6,032 nucleotides of DNA from Deltaproteobacteria bacterium. GTDB lineage: Bacteria; Desulfobacterota; DSM-4660; Desulfatiglandales; HGW-15. Positions 1 to 5,940 of the stretch are shown one piece after another. The DNA is taken from the NCBI GenBank assembly GCA_019307805.1, contig JAFDIX010000196.1, positions 1-6,032 on the forward strand. Direction: 5' to 3'. The position numbers were made by a program, and so were the translations under genes. Each line of letters starts with the position of its first letter. Position 1 is the first letter of the stretch. The notes beneath the pieces are model-generated. The model saw nothing but the letters and a program-made list of their open reading frames with translations, ran no database searches and was not told the origin of the DNA.

Positions 1-840
1 GGCTTCCTCCGGGCTTGCCGGTTCGCGCCCAATGGCCTTTGCAATCTGCACGGCCTTTTCGACCTGGTCCCCATTCCCCTTGCACTTGGTCTTGGTGAGA
101 AGATCGATATACACATTGTCTTCCAGGCCGACCCGTATGTGACCGCCAAAAATGGCACTGGCCATGGCAACCTTGAAGCAAAGCGGGCCTGCCCCCACAC
201 CCTGCCACGTGGACCCGTGGGGTATTGCATTGATGAAAGCGGAGAGCACGGAACTGTCAAAAATAACGCCTCCCATGACCCCGAAGACAAACGAAAAATG
301 CAGGGGCGGTTCCAGGAAGTCATATTTGTCATAGAAAAACAATGTATTGTGAACATGTGAAATGGCAAAGCACTCAATTTCCGGTTTCACATTGTTTTTT
401 TTCATTTGAGTGCCGAATTCCAGGGTGGCGTTCAGGGGGTTGTTATAGGTCTTATCGGCAATGATCTCTCCGGTTTTATAATTGACCGTGCAAAAATTCA
501 TGGTGCCCGGATTGAGAGATGCAAGTTCCGGAGAGTATTCCACCACCGGGCGCTTCCGCTCCTCCAGGCTTGAATCCAGACTGACCCCGGTGCTCAAATT
601 AATCAGCGTATTCGTTTCCCGGGTCACCGCATCCATGACCGCCTTCATGACCTTGACGTCCGTGGTGGGTGTACCGGTATCAGGATCTCGAAAGTGGATA
701 TGGATCACGGCTGCCCCGGCATCTTCCGCGGCTTTTGCTTCCCGCACATACTCTTCAGGGGTGTATGGGACTGCCGGATGGTGTTCCTTCATCGTAGCCG
801 ACCCTGCCAGTGCTGCTGTAATAACGACCTTTTCGCTCAT
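1..840 (-). CDS. Beta-keto acid cleavage enzyme (BKACE/DUF849, Kce-like), C-terminus cut off by window edge
   Basis: This reading frame starts with ATG at 840 and stays open for 280 codons to position 1, so only the C-terminus is missing. Family members are about 270-310 residues, so probably 10-30 residues are lost. Visible family features are the metal-binding pair H47 and H49 in AAVIHIHFRDPDTG, a serine loop NLSTG (S83), the motif GTMNF around residue 113, and RVGLEDN (R236, E240, D241). In the characterised Kce enzyme two histidines and this glutamate hold the zinc, and the arginine and aspartate act in catalysis. All these positions are intact, so an active enzyme is expected. The family condenses a beta-keto acid with acetyl-CoA to give acetoacetate and a new CoA ester. 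Members differ in substrate (3-keto-5-aminohexanoate, dehydrocarnitine, beta-ketoadipate and others), and I cannot assign one. AGGAGG lies 4 bases upstream of the start. It is the last gene seen in a same-strand cluster, 237 bp after the corrinoid fusion gene. Confidence 0.93.
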   Translation of the reverse strand, partial: MSEKVVITAALAGSATMKEHHPAVPYTPEEYVREAKAAEDAGAAVIHIHFRDPDTGTPTTDVKVMKAVMDAVTRETNTLINLSTGVSLDSSLEERKRPVVEYSPELASLNPGTMNFCTVNYKTGEIIADKTYNNPLNATLEFGTQMKKNNVKPEIECFAISHVHNTLFFYDKYDFLEPPLHFSFVFGVMGGVIFDSSVLSAFINAIPHGSTWQGVGAGPLCFKVAMASAIFGGHIRVGLEDNVYIDLLTKTKCKGNGDQVEKAVQIAKAIGREPASPEEA

Positions 841-844
841 ATTG

Positions 845-850
845 CCTCCT
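845..850 (-). promoter_or_regulatory. Ribosome-binding site of the BKACE gene
   Basis: On the minus strand AGGAGG is followed by the 4-base spacer CAAT and then ATG. The match is perfect though the spacing is slightly short. It supports the start at 840. Confidence 0.75.
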
Positions 851-880
851 TTAATTCATCTGACCCAAATCTGGGCGCTA

Positions 881-1071
881 ATTTTGACGGCTTCGTAAAA
901 AATCGAGAATCGCTTGAAAAGGTCATTCCGGCGAAAGCCGGAATCCAGTAAATCCAATTACTTCTGGATGCCGGTCGAAGATCCCGTCTTCAGCGGGGAT
1001 CAAGTCCCCGCAGACAACTACGGGACAGGCCAGCATGACGAATTCGGGCTTTTTACGAGTTCATCAATTTT
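881..1071. repeat. Palindrome-rich intergenic repeat element, possibly MITE-like
   Basis: This non-coding stretch fills most of the gap between the fusion gene and the BKACE gene. It contains nested inverted repeats. The outer arms are 880-902 and 1049-1071, matching at 16 of 23 positions and sharing CGTAAAAA. Further in, 922-931 pairs with 1030-1039 at 8 of 10 positions. Inside is a perfect 8-bp stem closed by GAAA (925-944). The arms 938-948 and 964-974 match at 10 of 11, and there is a perfect 7-bp stem with a 5-base loop at 993-1011. The element begins 7 bp past the fusion gene's stop codon. There is no transposase and no obvious target duplication. Elements with the ATTCCGGC-GAAA-GCCGGAAT core are, from memory, dispersed in many Desulfobacterota genomes. 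With one copy in view, repetitiveness is inferred. Confidence 0.65.
925..944. repeat. Perfect 8-bp inverted repeat with GAAA tetraloop
   Basis: ATTCCGGC (925-932), GAAA (933-936) and GCCGGAAT (937-944) form a perfect hairpin, and GAAA is a stable GNRA loop if transcribed from the plus strand. In the operon direction the loop reads TTTC. No T-run follows in that direction, so it is not a standard terminator. It is the most recognisable core of the surrounding repeat. Confidence 0.75.
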
Positions 1072-1077
1072 GCGAAC

Positions 1078-2889
1078 TTATTTTTTGCGCGAACCCTTGG
1101 ACAGTTGCCCGATGAACTCCTTGGCCATGGTAACACCCTCACCGGCGTTCCTGCAGTAGGCATCCGCCCCCACCTGCTCAACCACCGGGGGTGTGACCGC
1201 AGCCCCTCCAATCAAAATCCGACATTTTTCACGAAGGCCCTCTCGTTCCAGCGTATCAATGGCCTCCTTCATGTTGGGCAGTACCGTTGTCAAAACAGCG
1301 GAGAGGCCTACAATCTGGGCCCCATCCCTTACTGCTTCAACGATCTTTTCTGCAGGACAATCCACCCCAAGGTCCACCACCTCGAAGCCGCCACCCTGCA
1401 TCATGGACAGGACAATATTCTTGCCGATATCGTGGAGATCTTCTTTCACGGTAGCAATGGCCACTTTGCCTTTACTTTTTACCGCCTGGTCCCCGACCAT
1501 AATAGGGGACAGGATCTCAAGGACCGCCTCACTCGCCTTGGCGGCCATCAACATTTCAGGGATAAATATCTGGGCATTGGAGAAAAGCTGCCCGACATGA
1601 TCCATGGCCGGAACAATGGCCTCGTCTATCACGTTCTGGGGGGGAATCCCCTTTTCCAATGCCTGACGCAGAGGGATCTGAATGTCCTTGTATTGGCCGG
1701 AGATGACCGCATTGCGAATGTGATCAATTTCAGGAATCTCCCCGGAGACCCGCTCTTCAGTGGGGATTGCCTCGGCCCGGGTGCCGGCCTCTTCTTTTTC
1801 TGCTGCCTCGCTCTCCACCTGCTCCTGCAGGGAGGACAAGCCGTCTTTTTTCCCGTACTTTTCACAGGCCCGGATCATGGCATCAATGTTTTCCGCCGGT
1901 GTTCCCTCATCCAGATACCCCCCGGCAGCGATGATCAGGCCCCCGCCTTTACCGGACTTTCCAATGATCTCTCTGACGGAATTCTCGACGTCCACAGGGG
2001 TTCCGTTCCTAAGGACGGCAAGGGGAGGCACATTTCCCACGAGACAGACCCTGTCGCCTATCTTCTCTTTGGCAAAGGCGGGGTCCACTTCATACCCGTA
2101 GTGAAAGACCTGGATTCCGGCATCCGCAATGCCTTCCAGGATATAGGTCGCGTCTGCGTCATTATGATACCACCGCTCGCACTGGGGAAAGGCCCCAAAG
2201 ATTTCCTCATACAGCGGCAGGACAAACTCCCTGAACTGTTCCAGGCTCACAAAGGAAGCCAGATCATCCCACAGGAGAATACGCGTGAAATTCTCAGGGC
2301 CCACGGCCTCCTGCATGGCCCGCAAATAGGTGAGACTGAGATCCAGGGTCTTTCGTGTCAGCTTCTTGACAAACCCCGGGTTTTCCACAACATCGGCAAA
2401 AAACTCGCTGGTCCCCCGAATCAAGGCGGCCACCCCCCATGGGGAGTGGGTTGAGTTGAAAGCCACCGGGGTGACCTTTCCCACTTTCTCTTTCATATAG
2501 CGGTAATATTCAAATACCTTGGTCATATAGGCTGCGTCATCGAGGTCAGGCACTTCCAGTTTCTCGATGTCCTCCTCCGTCTTGACAAAGGGCTGGACCC
2601 AGGAATTTCCATCACTGGTCCAGGTGATCTCGGCCCCCATGGCCGACGTCTCGATGGCCATACTCAGATCAGGCGCAATGGCCGTCAGTCCATTGAACCG
2701 CTTGTTCGTGGCCTGCTGGACTTCCAGCATTTTTTCCACGGAATTGTAATAGTCCATGACAGGAACCTGGTTCAGACTGGTGTGAAAGGGTCCGCTGGAG
2801 TGGAGGAAAAAAGGTACCTGGTCAGGCTCCTCAAAGGCCATGGCCGCCTGTATGCGGTTCCAGTTTTTTGGGCCGATGTTGTCTTCCAT
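1078..2889 (-). CDS. Fused URO-D-type methyltransferase and corrinoid-binding protein (CmuA-like architecture)
   Basis: The 603-residue product has two parts. Residues 1 to about 345 are a URO-D-fold methyltransferase, with PDQVPFFL near the N-terminus, WDD at 207-209, YHNDAD at 241-246, GNVPP at 285-289 and TPAEN at 330-334. A charged, Glu/Ala-rich linker spans about 350-385. Residues 386-465 form the helical cap of corrinoid proteins and 473-597 the B12-binding Rossmann domain. That domain has DLHDIG at 484-489, whose H486 is the lower cobalt ligand, SAVL at 530-533 and GG at 561-562. The same order in one chain is found in CmuA, which is of similar length and moves a methyl group from chloromethane to its own cobalamin. 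Here the HxC zinc motif reads HND (242-244), and G324 occupies the usual later-cysteine region, so substrate chemistry is uncertain. It is probably cytoplasmic. The gene follows dctM by 68 bp and has its own ribosome-binding site. Domain assignment is firm, the methyl donor is unknown, and chloromethane use should not be assumed. Confidence 0.9.
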   Translation of the reverse strand: MEDNIGPKNWNRIQAAMAFEEPDQVPFFLHSSGPFHTSLNQVPVMDYYNSVEKMLEVQQATNKRFNGLTAIAPDLSMAIETSAMGAEITWTSDGNSWVQPFVKTEEDIEKLEVPDLDDAAYMTKVFEYYRYMKEKVGKVTPVAFNSTHSPWGVAALIRGTSEFFADVVENPGFVKKLTRKTLDLSLTYLRAMQEAVGPENFTRILLWDDLASFVSLEQFREFVLPLYEEIFGAFPQCERWYHNDADATYILEGIADAGIQVFHYGYEVDPAFAKEKIGDRVCLVGNVPPLAVLRNGTPVDVENSVREIIGKSGKGGGLIIAAGGYLDEGTPAENIDAMIRACEKYGKKDGLSSLQEQVESEAAEKEEAGTRAEAIPTEERVSGEIPEIDHIRNAVISGQYKDIQIPLRQALEKGIPPQNVIDEAIVPAMDHVGQLFSNAQIFIPEMLMAAKASEAVLEILSPIMVGDQAVKSKGKVAIATVKEDLHDIGKNIVLSMMQGGGFEVVDLGVDCPAEKIVEAVRDGAQIVGLSAVLTTVLPNMKEAIDTLEREGLREKCRILIGGAAVTPPVVEQVGADAYCRNAGEGVTMAKEFIGQLSKGSRKK

Positions 2890-2895
2890 GTCTGT

Positions 2896-2901
2896 CTCCT
2901 T
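2896..2901 (-). promoter_or_regulatory. Ribosome-binding site of the methyltransferase-corrinoid fusion gene
   Basis: AAGGAG on the minus strand lies 6 bases before the ATG at 2889. This fixes the start, and the family-typical N-terminus (NWNRIQAAM) begins a few residues in. Confidence 0.75.
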
Positions 2902-2957
2902 CCAGAAAAACGATCCGGGTCTAATTCATTGTTTTTCACCATTTTAAAAATCAAAGT

Positions 2958-4247
2958 CTAATCAGGGAACAGGAGGTTTGGCAGATACATGATGCCGCCC
3001 TCCCAATAGGTGGTAATAAGCAGCACGACCAATGATGCAATCAGGAACGGTATAACGGCCTTCACCACCCTCTCATAACTCAGCCCGGTAATGGTGCTGG
3101 CCACAAAGATAACGATCCCCACCGGGGGTGTGATGCACCCAATGACCAGGTTCAAGACCATGATCAGACCAAAATGCACCGGGTCTACACCATACTGCAT
3201 GGCAATGGGGACCAGAATGGGCGTAAGGATGATGGTGGAGGCCGTGATGTCCATAAAGGTCCCGATAAAAAGCAGGAGGATATTGATATAGATCAGAAAA
3301 ATATATTTGTTCGTGGTCAGTGACAGGAGAAAGTCTGCCACCTTGACCGGGACATCTTCGTAAGTCAGGGTAAAGGAGAAGATGGCGGCCGTGGAGACCA
3401 GGACCATGACCGCGGCAGTGAGCCGGCCGCTCCTCCAAAGAATACCTGGCAGATCCTTGAGTTTGAGCTCTCTATAAACGAAAAATCCAATGAACATGGC
3501 CATGGCCACGCCCACTGCAGAGGCCTCTGTGGGGGAAAAAACACCGATGAGCAGCCCCCCGATCATGACCACGGGCATGGAAAGGGCCAGAAAGGACGTT
3601 ATGAAACTCAAGCCCAGTCTTTTCAAAGAAAATCGGGATGAGATGGGATATTTCCGTTTGATGGAGTAATAGGACACCAGGGCCATCATGGAAAGCCCAA
3701 GCAGCACGCCGGGTAAAAACCCGGCTGAAAAAAGCTTCCCTGTGGAGACCCCTGCTATCACCGAAAAGAGGACCATCTGAACGCTCGGCGGAATGATTGC
3801 TCCGATGAGCGATGAGGTGGAGGTGACTCCGGTGGCGAAATCCCGGTCATAACCCGCCTTTTCCATGGCAGGGACCATGACCGTACACATGGCTGAGGTA
3901 TCCGCGGTGGCAATGCCCGTTATGCCCGCAAAGATCATGCTCACCACCACGTTGACGTGGCCCAGACCACCCCTGAGCCACCCCACCATGGCATCGGCAA
4001 ACTTCACCAGACGGGAGGTGATCCCCGAGGCGTTCATCAGGTTGCCGGCCAGCATGAACATGGGAACGGCTACGAGAATAAAGTTGTCGGCGCCTTGTAT
4101 CATTTTCCGCATGATCAGGGGCAGGAAGGAATGAAACTCGCCGCTCAGAAGAAGATGGAGGACCCCCACCAGGCCCAGTACAAAGGCAATGGGCACGCCC
4201 ACCACGAGAAAAAAGAGAAAGGAGCCAATCAGGATAATTTCAACCAT
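2958..4247 (-). CDS. dctM: TRAP transporter large permease subunit, DctM family
   Basis: This 429-residue, highly hydrophobic inner-membrane protein is the channel-forming subunit of a tripartite ATP-independent periplasmic transporter. Such systems import organic acids using an ion gradient, usually sodium. Hallmarks are AVPMFMLAGNLMN near residue 60, the FAGITGIATADTSAM segment near 106-120, IIPPS at 151-155, GVFSPTEASAVGV at 235-247, DPVHFG at 355-360 and TPPVG at 373-377. Most members read GISGSA..AD where this one reads GITGIATAD, a mild variation in a normally well-kept region. Length is normal and about a dozen membrane segments are expected. ATG at 4247 was chosen because GGGAGGG lies 6 bases upstream. 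An in-frame TTG at 4265 lies before that site and would put it inside the gene. It follows dctQ by 57 bp and precedes the fusion gene by 68 bp on the same strand. Confidence 0.96.
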   Translation of the reverse strand: MVEIILIGSFLFFLVVGVPIAFVLGLVGVLHLLLSGEFHSFLPLIMRKMIQGADNFILVAVPMFMLAGNLMNASGITSRLVKFADAMVGWLRGGLGHVNVVVSMIFAGITGIATADTSAMCTVMVPAMEKAGYDRDFATGVTSTSSLIGAIIPPSVQMVLFSVIAGVSTGKLFSAGFLPGVLLGLSMMALVSYYSIKRKYPISSRFSLKRLGLSFITSFLALSMPVVMIGGLLIGVFSPTEASAVGVAMAMFIGFFVYRELKLKDLPGILWRSGRLTAAVMVLVSTAAIFSFTLTYEDVPVKVADFLLSLTTNKYIFLIYINILLLFIGTFMDITASTIILTPILVPIAMQYGVDPVHFGLIMVLNLVIGCITPPVGIVIFVASTITGLSYERVVKAVIPFLIASLVVLLITTYWEGGIMYLPNLLFPD

Positions 4248-4253
4248 TACAAA

Positions 4254-4260
4254 CCCTCCC
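4254..4260 (-). promoter_or_regulatory. Ribosome-binding site that decides the dctM start
   Basis: GGGAGGG on the minus strand is 6 bases before ATG 4247. It is part of a longer G-rich run that can also pair with the CCCC at 4274-4277. Its position rules against the in-frame TTG at 4265. Confidence 0.7.
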
Positions 4261-4277
4261 CCCAATAAAAATCGGGG
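4260..4277 (-). promoter_or_regulatory. Small hairpin next to the dctM ribosome-binding site
   Basis: On the minus strand CCCCGATTTTTATTGGGG can fold into a 7-bp stem, with one G-U pair, around a TTTT loop. Its 3' arm abuts and overlaps by one base the G-rich Shine-Dalgarno of dctM, so it could dampen translation. It is short and may be chance. Confidence 0.3.
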
Positions 4278-4304
4278 AATTGTGAAGATTCCATTACAAA
4301 GGGG

Positions 4305-4796
4305 TTATGTGTCTGTCTTTCTATCAAACAAAAGGTGCAGCATATCCACCAGGATCTGAAAGCTCATCAAACAACACCCGATGGGGAGCGAAATATAAAC
4401 AATCCACGTGGGAAATGCCAAGGCGGGTGAAGGCGTTCCCTTCTTGTACATGAACCAGGTCATGTCCACCCCGGAGTATAGGGCTACCATGAGAAAGGCT
4501 ATCATGAGCAGACTTCCCAAAACAGTAAAACACAGCGCCACCTTCTTGTTGAGACGCACCAGGACATAGTCCAGTGCAACCACCTCGCCGCGCCTCAAGG
4601 CGGCACAGGCGGTCATAAATACGAGCCAGACGAGGGCAAACCGGGTCGCTTCTTCAGGCCATGGAAGCGGATAGTTGAAAACGTAACGAATAATGACCTG
4701 AAGGACCATCACGGCAGGGATGAACAGCATAAGCACGATGATGATCCATTTCACAACCTCGTCGATAAAATCATTGATCACATCAAAATAATGCAT
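4305..4796 (-). CDS. dctQ: TRAP transporter small permease subunit, DctQ family
   Basis: This 163-residue inner-membrane protein has four predicted membrane segments (about 16-36, 53-68, 86-107 and 131-155), the usual layout for the subunit that pairs with DctM. Diagnostic residues are IIRYVFNYPLPWPEEATR at 35-52 (R37, W46, E48, E49), the following RRGEVVALDY, and SPALAFPTWIVYISLPIG near the fourth segment. It lies between dctP and dctM, the common TRAP gene order. The ATG at 4796 gives the expected short cytoplasmic N-terminus before the first segment, and the next methionine is already inside that segment. No clear Shine-Dalgarno precedes this ATG, only a weak G-rich stretch, so initiation may be inefficient. 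A strong hairpin separates it from dctP. Confidence 0.94.
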   Translation of the reverse strand: MHYFDVINDFIDEVVKWIIIVLMLFIPAVMVLQVIIRYVFNYPLPWPEEATRFALVWLVFMTACAALRRGEVVALDYVLVRLNKKVALCFTVLGSLLMIAFLMVALYSGVDMTWFMYKKGTPSPALAFPTWIVYISLPIGCCLMSFQILVDMLHLLFDRKTDT

Positions 4797-4823
4797 GGGA
4801 TACCCGGGACTTTCTATATTGCG

Positions 4824-4862
4824 AAAAATTGAGACGGGACCGCAAAAACCTGCGGTCCCGTC
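4824..4862 (-). terminator. Intrinsic terminator or attenuator between dctP and dctQ
   Basis: A perfect 12-bp GC-rich stem (4833-4844 with 4851-4862) encloses a 6-base loop. In the direction of transcription it is followed by TCA and then ATTTTT. It begins 16 bp after the dctP stop codon. Such a partial stop after the binding-protein gene would yield more DctP than permease. Since dctQM follow on the same strand, read-through or a separate promoter is needed. The hairpin could also act as a 3' stabiliser of dctP mRNA. Confidence 0.8.
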
Positions 4863-4878
4863 CCGGATATGGATCGGA

Positions 4879-5940
4879 TTAGTATTTGGCCTTCGGTACC
4901 GGTGCCTTTACGTCGGTGGGCCAACGGGGCCAGTCTCTATGGTACTTCTCAACCGCCTTGACATACTTGTCTACGGCAGGACTCAATTTTCTCACCTTGG
5001 CGATATAGGGCTGGACAGCCGCTACCCACTTGTCCCTGTCGTCAAGTTGTTCGATGATCTGGTTGCCGTGTTTGAGTGCGACCGCCCGGGCGCGCTGCAC
5101 CATGCGGCGGCCCTGGGCATAATTCTCAACAACGGCCTGTTTTGCCGCGTCCAGAAAAACCTTCTTTACTGCCGGCGAAAACCCGGCCCACACCTTCTCA
5201 TTCACGAGAAAGAGCGGCCCGATGTTGTGGTAACCCATGATGGTGACATACTTGGTCACTTCATAGTACTTCATTGAATCGTGTACCGTGAAATTCCCAT
5301 CATACCCGTCAAAGACCCCTGTTTTCAGCATATTGTAGAGTTCCGGAAAGGAACTGGGCCCCGGTCTGGCACCGGTCAAGGCCATCCATTCCTGCTCTGA
5401 CTTGGATTCCAGGGTCCTGATGCGCATTCCCTTGACATCGGCAATGTTGTGGATGGGGCGCTTGTTGTTGAAAATATGACGCTCCTCATAAATACCGGAG
5501 TTCAGGACATGGACACCGGCCTGTTTTCCGATCACATCCATAAGTTCCCTGGCGTGGGGGGACTCGATCAACCAGAGCATGTCTTCCGGATAATTCAAGA
5601 GGAATGGCAGCAGGAGCGCCCGGGCAGCATCTGAATGGTTGGTCAAGATGGGTGCCCAGCCCTTGCATAGATCTACGGTACCCCTCATGACGGCTTCATG
5701 CATCGCCACGTTATCGCCGATAATGGCTTTGTCCAGGCGTTTGAATTTGAATTGACCATTGGTGCGCTGCTCGACGAGTTCCTGAAAGCGATTCCACCCA
5801 TAATAGTCAACACGCAGATTATTATAAATCATAGAAGCGGTCTTAAGCGTCCTCGCCTTCGCCAATACCGGCGCCGCCCCGGCCAATAGAAATGCCACTA
5901 AGATAAGGGTTACGATTAAACTGACTCTTCGTCTCGACAT
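4879..5940 (-). CDS. dctP: TRAP transporter periplasmic solute-binding protein, DctP family
   Basis: The 353-residue precursor starts with a Sec signal peptide: MSRRR, then a hydrophobic core at about 6-22, then APVLA with likely cleavage after A27. The mature part follows the DctP fold. IADVKGMRIRT at 166-176 carries the conserved arginine (R175) that in this family usually salt-bridges the ligand carboxylate. GARPGPSSFPELYNMLKTGVFDGYDGN (190-216) and the C-terminal KVWAGFSPAVKKVFLDAAKQ segment are also typical. It would capture an organic acid in the periplasm and deliver it to DctQM. The ATG at 5940 was preferred because AGGAGG lies 6 bases before it and the signal peptide starts there. 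An upstream in-frame TTG at 6009 would add 23 residues ahead of the signal peptide. It is the first gene of the visible cluster. The ligand cannot be named from sequence; monocarboxylates, dicarboxylates and keto acids are all known in the family. Confidence 0.95.
   Translation of the reverse strand: MSRRRVSLIVTLILVAFLLAGAAPVLAKARTLKTASMIYNNLRVDYYGWNRFQELVEQRTNGQFKFKRLDKAIIGDNVAMHEAVMRGTVDLCKGWAPILTNHSDAARALLLPFLLNYPEDMLWLIESPHARELMDVIGKQAGVHVLNSGIYEERHIFNNKRPIHNIADVKGMRIRTLESKSEQEWMALTGARPGPSSFPELYNMLKTGVFDGYDGNFTVHDSMKYYEVTKYVTIMGYHNIGPLFLVNEKVWAGFSPAVKKVFLDAAKQAVVENYAQGRRMVQRARAVALKHGNQIIEQLDDRDKWVAAVQPYIAKVRKLSPAVDKYVKAVEKYHRDWPRWPTDVKAPVPKAKY

Noticed and set aside
864..875. Small CCCA-AATC-TGGG hairpin before the BKACE gene as a riboswitch or terminator
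   Set aside because: The stem is only 4 bp with no T-run or further conserved structure, so it is likely chance.
139..951. Several short plus-strand frames in the first kilobase
   Set aside because: They are antisense to the BKACE gene, which carries all expected family motifs along its full visible length.
881..1071. CRISPR array or insertion sequence in the intergenic region
   Set aside because: There are no regularly spaced direct repeats and no transposase. The structure is inverted and nested, fitting a small palindromic element.
1105..2454. Long plus-strand open frame (449 codons) opposite the fusion gene
   Set aside because: It is antisense to a strongly recognised protein, has a histidine/proline/glycine-rich composition typical of a reverse-strand shadow, and shows no family motif.
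1078..2889. Annotation as uroporphyrinogen decarboxylase (HemE, haem synthesis)
   Set aside because: The C-terminal corrinoid domain and the transporter/catabolic context do not fit haem synthesis. The fold is shared but the role is most likely methyl transfer.
3073..3438. Alternative minus-strand frame inside dctM
   Set aside because: It overlaps the conserved dctM frame, has no ribosome-binding site and has shadow-like composition.
4795..5277. Plus-strand open frame opposite dctP
   Set aside because: It overlaps dctP and the terminator hairpin, and resembles no known protein.
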